From: Bradyrhizobium forestalis
GTDB taxonomy: Bacteria > Pseudomonadota > Alphaproteobacteria > Rhizobiales > Xanthobacteraceae
Assembly: GCF_002795245.1 (NCBI RefSeq)
Contig: NZ_PGVG01000023.1
Coordinates: 1-64,000 of the forward strand
Direction of reading: 5' to 3'
DNA length: 64,000 nt
The position numbers and the translations under genes were made by a program. Numbering within the stretch: position 1 is the stretch's first letter; every line of letters starts with the position of its first letter. Below are positions 61,866-64,000 of the stretch, in pieces. The notes under the pieces were generated by a model, which was given only the letters and a program-made list of their open reading frames with translations, searched no databases and had not been told where the DNA came from.

Positions 61866-62969
61866 CTAGAGGTCGGCGAGCTCGGCGACGTGATCGGCGA
61901 TCGCGAGCGACGACGTCAATCCCGGCGATTCGATGCCGAACAGATTGATCAGCCCTGCGACGCCGTGATCGCGCGGGCCTTGCATCAAGAAGTCCTGCGT
62001 GGCCACAGCCGGCGGCACGATTTTTGGGCGGATACCCGAATAGCTCGGCATCAGCGCGCCATCGGGCAGCGTCGGCCAGTATTTGCGGATCGCCGGGTAG
62101 AAGCGCTCGGCCCGTGACGGGTCAACCTCGTAGTTGATCGTTTCGATCCACTCGACGTCAGGCCCGAAGCGCGCCTGCCCTGCCATGTCCAGCGTCAGGT
62201 GCACCCCTAATCCGCCGGGTTCAGGCACCGGATAGATCAGGCGCGAGAACGGCGCCTTGGCATTGCAGCTGAAGTAGTTTCCCTTGGCGAGATAGGCCGG
62301 CGGAATCCGATCCAGCGGCATGCCGTCGATGTTGCGCGCCACATTCGTTGCCGACAGCCCCGCGGCGTTGACGAGAAGGTCGCATTGCAGAGTCATCGGC
62401 GCCTCGCCGCCGGCATCGATCTCGATGAAGCCGGCTGCCGCCTTGGCGCGGATCAGCGGGGTGTGAAACGCAAAAGCGGCGCCGGCGTCCTCGGCTTCGC
62501 CGCGCAACGATAGCATGTAGGCGTGGCTGTCGATGATGCCGGTTGACGGTGACAGCAGCGCAGCGTCGCAGGCGAGCGCCGGCTCCAGCGCGCGCGCGGC
62601 CTCGCCCGAGAGCAGCTGCATGTCGAGCACGCCGTTGGCTTCGGCATGCGCCTTGATCGATTGCAGCTTCTCGGTCTCCTTCGGGCTGGTCGCGACGATC
62701 AGCTTGCCGCAATTTCTGTGCGGGATGCCGCGCTCGGCGCAGTAGCGGTAGAGCGCGTGCTTGCCGGCAACGCACATCCGCGCCATCCAGCTCCCGGCGC
62801 GGTAGTAGATGCCGGCATGGATCACCTCGCTGTTGCGCGAGGAGGTGACGGTTCCAATGGCCTCGGCTTCCTCGAGCACGATCACCTCACGCCCGGCCCG
62901 CGCGAGCTTTCGGGCCACCGCGAGACCGACCACGCCGGCTCCGATGACGACGCAGTCGACCCTATCCAT
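61866..62969 (-). CDS. FAD-dependent oxidoreductase, L-2-hydroxyglutarate oxidase-like
   Basis: 367 residues of the DAO family. FAD-binding start VDCVVIGAGVVGLAVARKLARAG, then GTVTSSRNSEVIHAGIYYRAGSW, the LhgO signature, and LVNAAGLSA. End segment NLFGIESPGLTSSLAIADHV is the usual C-terminal FAD contact. Probably oxidises L-2-hydroxyglutarate to 2-oxoglutarate; other 2-hydroxyacids cannot be excluded. Confidence 0.9.
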   Translation of the reverse strand: MDRVDCVVIGAGVVGLAVARKLARAGREVIVLEEAEAIGTVTSSRNSEVIHAGIYYRAGSWMARMCVAGKHALYRYCAERGIPHRNCGKLIVATSPKETEKLQSIKAHAEANGVLDMQLLSGEAARALEPALACDAALLSPSTGIIDSHAYMLSLRGEAEDAGAAFAFHTPLIRAKAAAGFIEIDAGGEAPMTLQCDLLVNAAGLSATNVARNIDGMPLDRIPPAYLAKGNYFSCNAKAPFSRLIYPVPEPGGLGVHLTLDMAGQARFGPDVEWIETINYEVDPSRAERFYPAIRKYWPTLPDGALMPSYSGIRPKIVPPAVATQDFLMQGPRDHGVAGLINLFGIESPGLTSSLAIADHVAELADL

Positions 62970-63171
62970 GGTTGTGCAGGATGTCCGCGGGAAGCGCCGG
63001 TGGCATCAGGCTCGGGAGCGGCGGGGCAGGGGAATTTTCCGTTAAGCAAGCATTTATCATGTCAGGGCAATTGCCGTATTTCACGTCACATTATTCTGTT
63101 GTGCCTACAGGCGTTTACCCGATCCAAACCGGCGAGGCCAGACAATCCGACGTTGAAATCGCGGGTGGCTG

Positions 63172-64000
63172 ATGGCTGAGAAGAACTGGCACGTGGGCAG
63201 CACGCTTCCGATTGCTGTGCAGGCCGTCATGTGCCTGGCCGGCGCGGTCGCGCCTGCGCCTGCCTTTGCGCTGTCCGACAGCTTCGCCGCTCCGGATCTT
63301 GCCAAGCTCGATCCCAACGTGATCTGGGAGGTCCTGATCGCCGGCATCGTCGTCTGCTCGTTTCTCGCCGCGATCGCGCTGTGGATCCATTCCTCGCTGC
63401 GCCAGACCCGGCGTTTGCAGTTGCGGCGCAATGCCTTCATCTCCTCCGCGATGAACAATCTCAACCAGGGCGTGGTGATGACGGATGCACAGCGCCGTGT
63501 CATCTTCTGCAACGACCGCTACCTCGAAATCTATGGTTTGACGCGCTCGGATGTCCGACCCGGCATGAACGGCCACGACCTCCTCGAGCTGCGACGCAAG
63601 CGCGGAGTGCTGGGCGCCTCCGACGACGAATTTTACGACAAGGCGGCCAGCGCCAATGGTCTGATCACGGAACTTCCCGACGGACGGGCCATCCTGGTGA
63701 AATTCTTCGTGCTGCCGAACGGCGGCTCGGTGGCGACGCATCTCGACGTCAGCGAGCAGCGCAGGCTGTCGCAACAGCTCGCCTCCACCAAGCAATTCCT
63801 GGAGACGGTGCTGGACAACGTGCCGGCCTGTGTCGCCGCCAAGAACATCGAAGATGGCCGCTATATCTTCGCAAATACGGCCTATGAGCGCTTCTGGGGC
63901 TTCTCGCGGGACCACGTCGTCGGCAAGAATGCACGAGAGCTGTTTGAGCCCGTCTCGGCGGCCACGATCGAGACAACCGATCAGGCCGCGCTTAATTCGC
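63172..64000 (+). CDS. Membrane PAS-domain sensor, truncated by the right edge
   Basis: ATG at 63172; 276 residues visible, open at 64000. Signal or first membrane segment (residues 12-32, PIAVQAVMCLAGAVAPAPAF), second membrane segment at about 55-75 (VLIAGIVVCSFLAAIALWIH), then two PAS domains: MNNLNQGVVMTDAQRRVIFC (about 92-200) and FLETVLDNVPACVAAKNIED (about 210 on). Output domain lies outside the window; GGDEF, GGDEF-EAL or a kinase are usual. Compare the GGDEF-EAL protein at 15301. Confidence 0.85.
   Translation, partial: MAEKNWHVGSTLPIAVQAVMCLAGAVAPAPAFALSDSFAAPDLAKLDPNVIWEVLIAGIVVCSFLAAIALWIHSSLRQTRRLQLRRNAFISSAMNNLNQGVVMTDAQRRVIFCNDRYLEIYGLTRSDVRPGMNGHDLLELRRKRGVLGASDDEFYDKAASANGLITELPDGRAILVKFFVLPNGGSVATHLDVSEQRRLSQQLASTKQFLETVLDNVPACVAAKNIEDGRYIFANTAYERFWGFSRDHVVGKNARELFEPVSAATIETTDQAALNS

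Overview
The window looks like a chromosomal segment of a high-GC alphaproteobacterium of the Bradyrhizobium / Nitrobacteraceae type. Evidence is the strong G/C preference at third codon positions, a tolQRAB...pal-cpoB-tilS-ftsH chain, small Rhizobiales families (GapR/DUF2312, DUF1244, DUF2852, DUF1036, YdcH/DUF465, aa3-oxidase subunit IV), a three-gene proton-translocating transhydrogenase, and palindromic intergenic repeats typical of these genomes. I see no tRNA, rRNA, CRISPR array, prophage or transposase. Most of it is ordinary core chromosome with a few accessory patches.

Layout. 0-8 kb: an accessory stress-signalling region. A YCII/DGPF protein overlaps an ECF sigma factor of the ECF42 type; nearby are an SRPBCC protein (frameshifted), a VOC/PhnB protein and two more YCII-like proteins. 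Three matching promoter-like sequences (TGTCGA or TGTCGG, exactly 17 bp, CGTC) precede the three transcription units, so this looks like a compact self-regulated ECF42 regulon. 7.7-9.7 kb: a TetR regulator, its probable operators, a DUF2852 membrane protein and a pair of overlapping tiny genes. 9.7-11 kb: cysE and a DUF2231 protein.

11.5-24 kb: the Tol-Pal envelope cluster. tolQRAB ends in a terminator, then a GGDEF-EAL protein and a FeeM-like N-acyl amino acid synthase are inserted before pal, cpoB, tilS and ftsH. A CtrA-like box lies ahead of the FeeM-like gene and a perfect palindrome ahead of pal. 24-31 kb: a glycan or lipid modification cluster in which two paralogous polytopic proteins bracket a methyltransferase, a GtrB-like glycosyltransferase and another membrane protein. 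A Flp pilin gene with its own terminator follows.

31-33 kb: a less GC-rich patch with a gene remnant and an M23 peptidase, then a TetR regulator. 33.8-44.7 kb: pyruvate kinase, small conserved genes including gapR, a class III nucleotidyl cyclase, a DUF882/M15-like protein, an L,D-transpeptidase and an NtrC-type regulator. 44.8-54.7 kb: an M3 oligoendopeptidase with a histone-H1-like tail, an AbrB-Doc toxin-antitoxin module with a palindromic operator, cytochrome oxidase subunit IV, pntAA-pntAB-pntB, a hydrolase, two cation antiporters and a cupin. 54.8-64 kb: an Ala/Pro-rich membrane protein, a TPR lipoprotein, rpsU, aqpZ, purEK, a diguanylate cyclase, several small conserved genes, an LhgO-like FAD oxidoreductase and a PAS sensor cut by the right edge.

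The strongest candidate for an undescribed system is the ECF42/DGPF regulon; the FeeM-like synthase plus c-di-GMP enzyme inside the Tol-Pal cluster is second. All functions are assigned by reading motifs; no database search was run.
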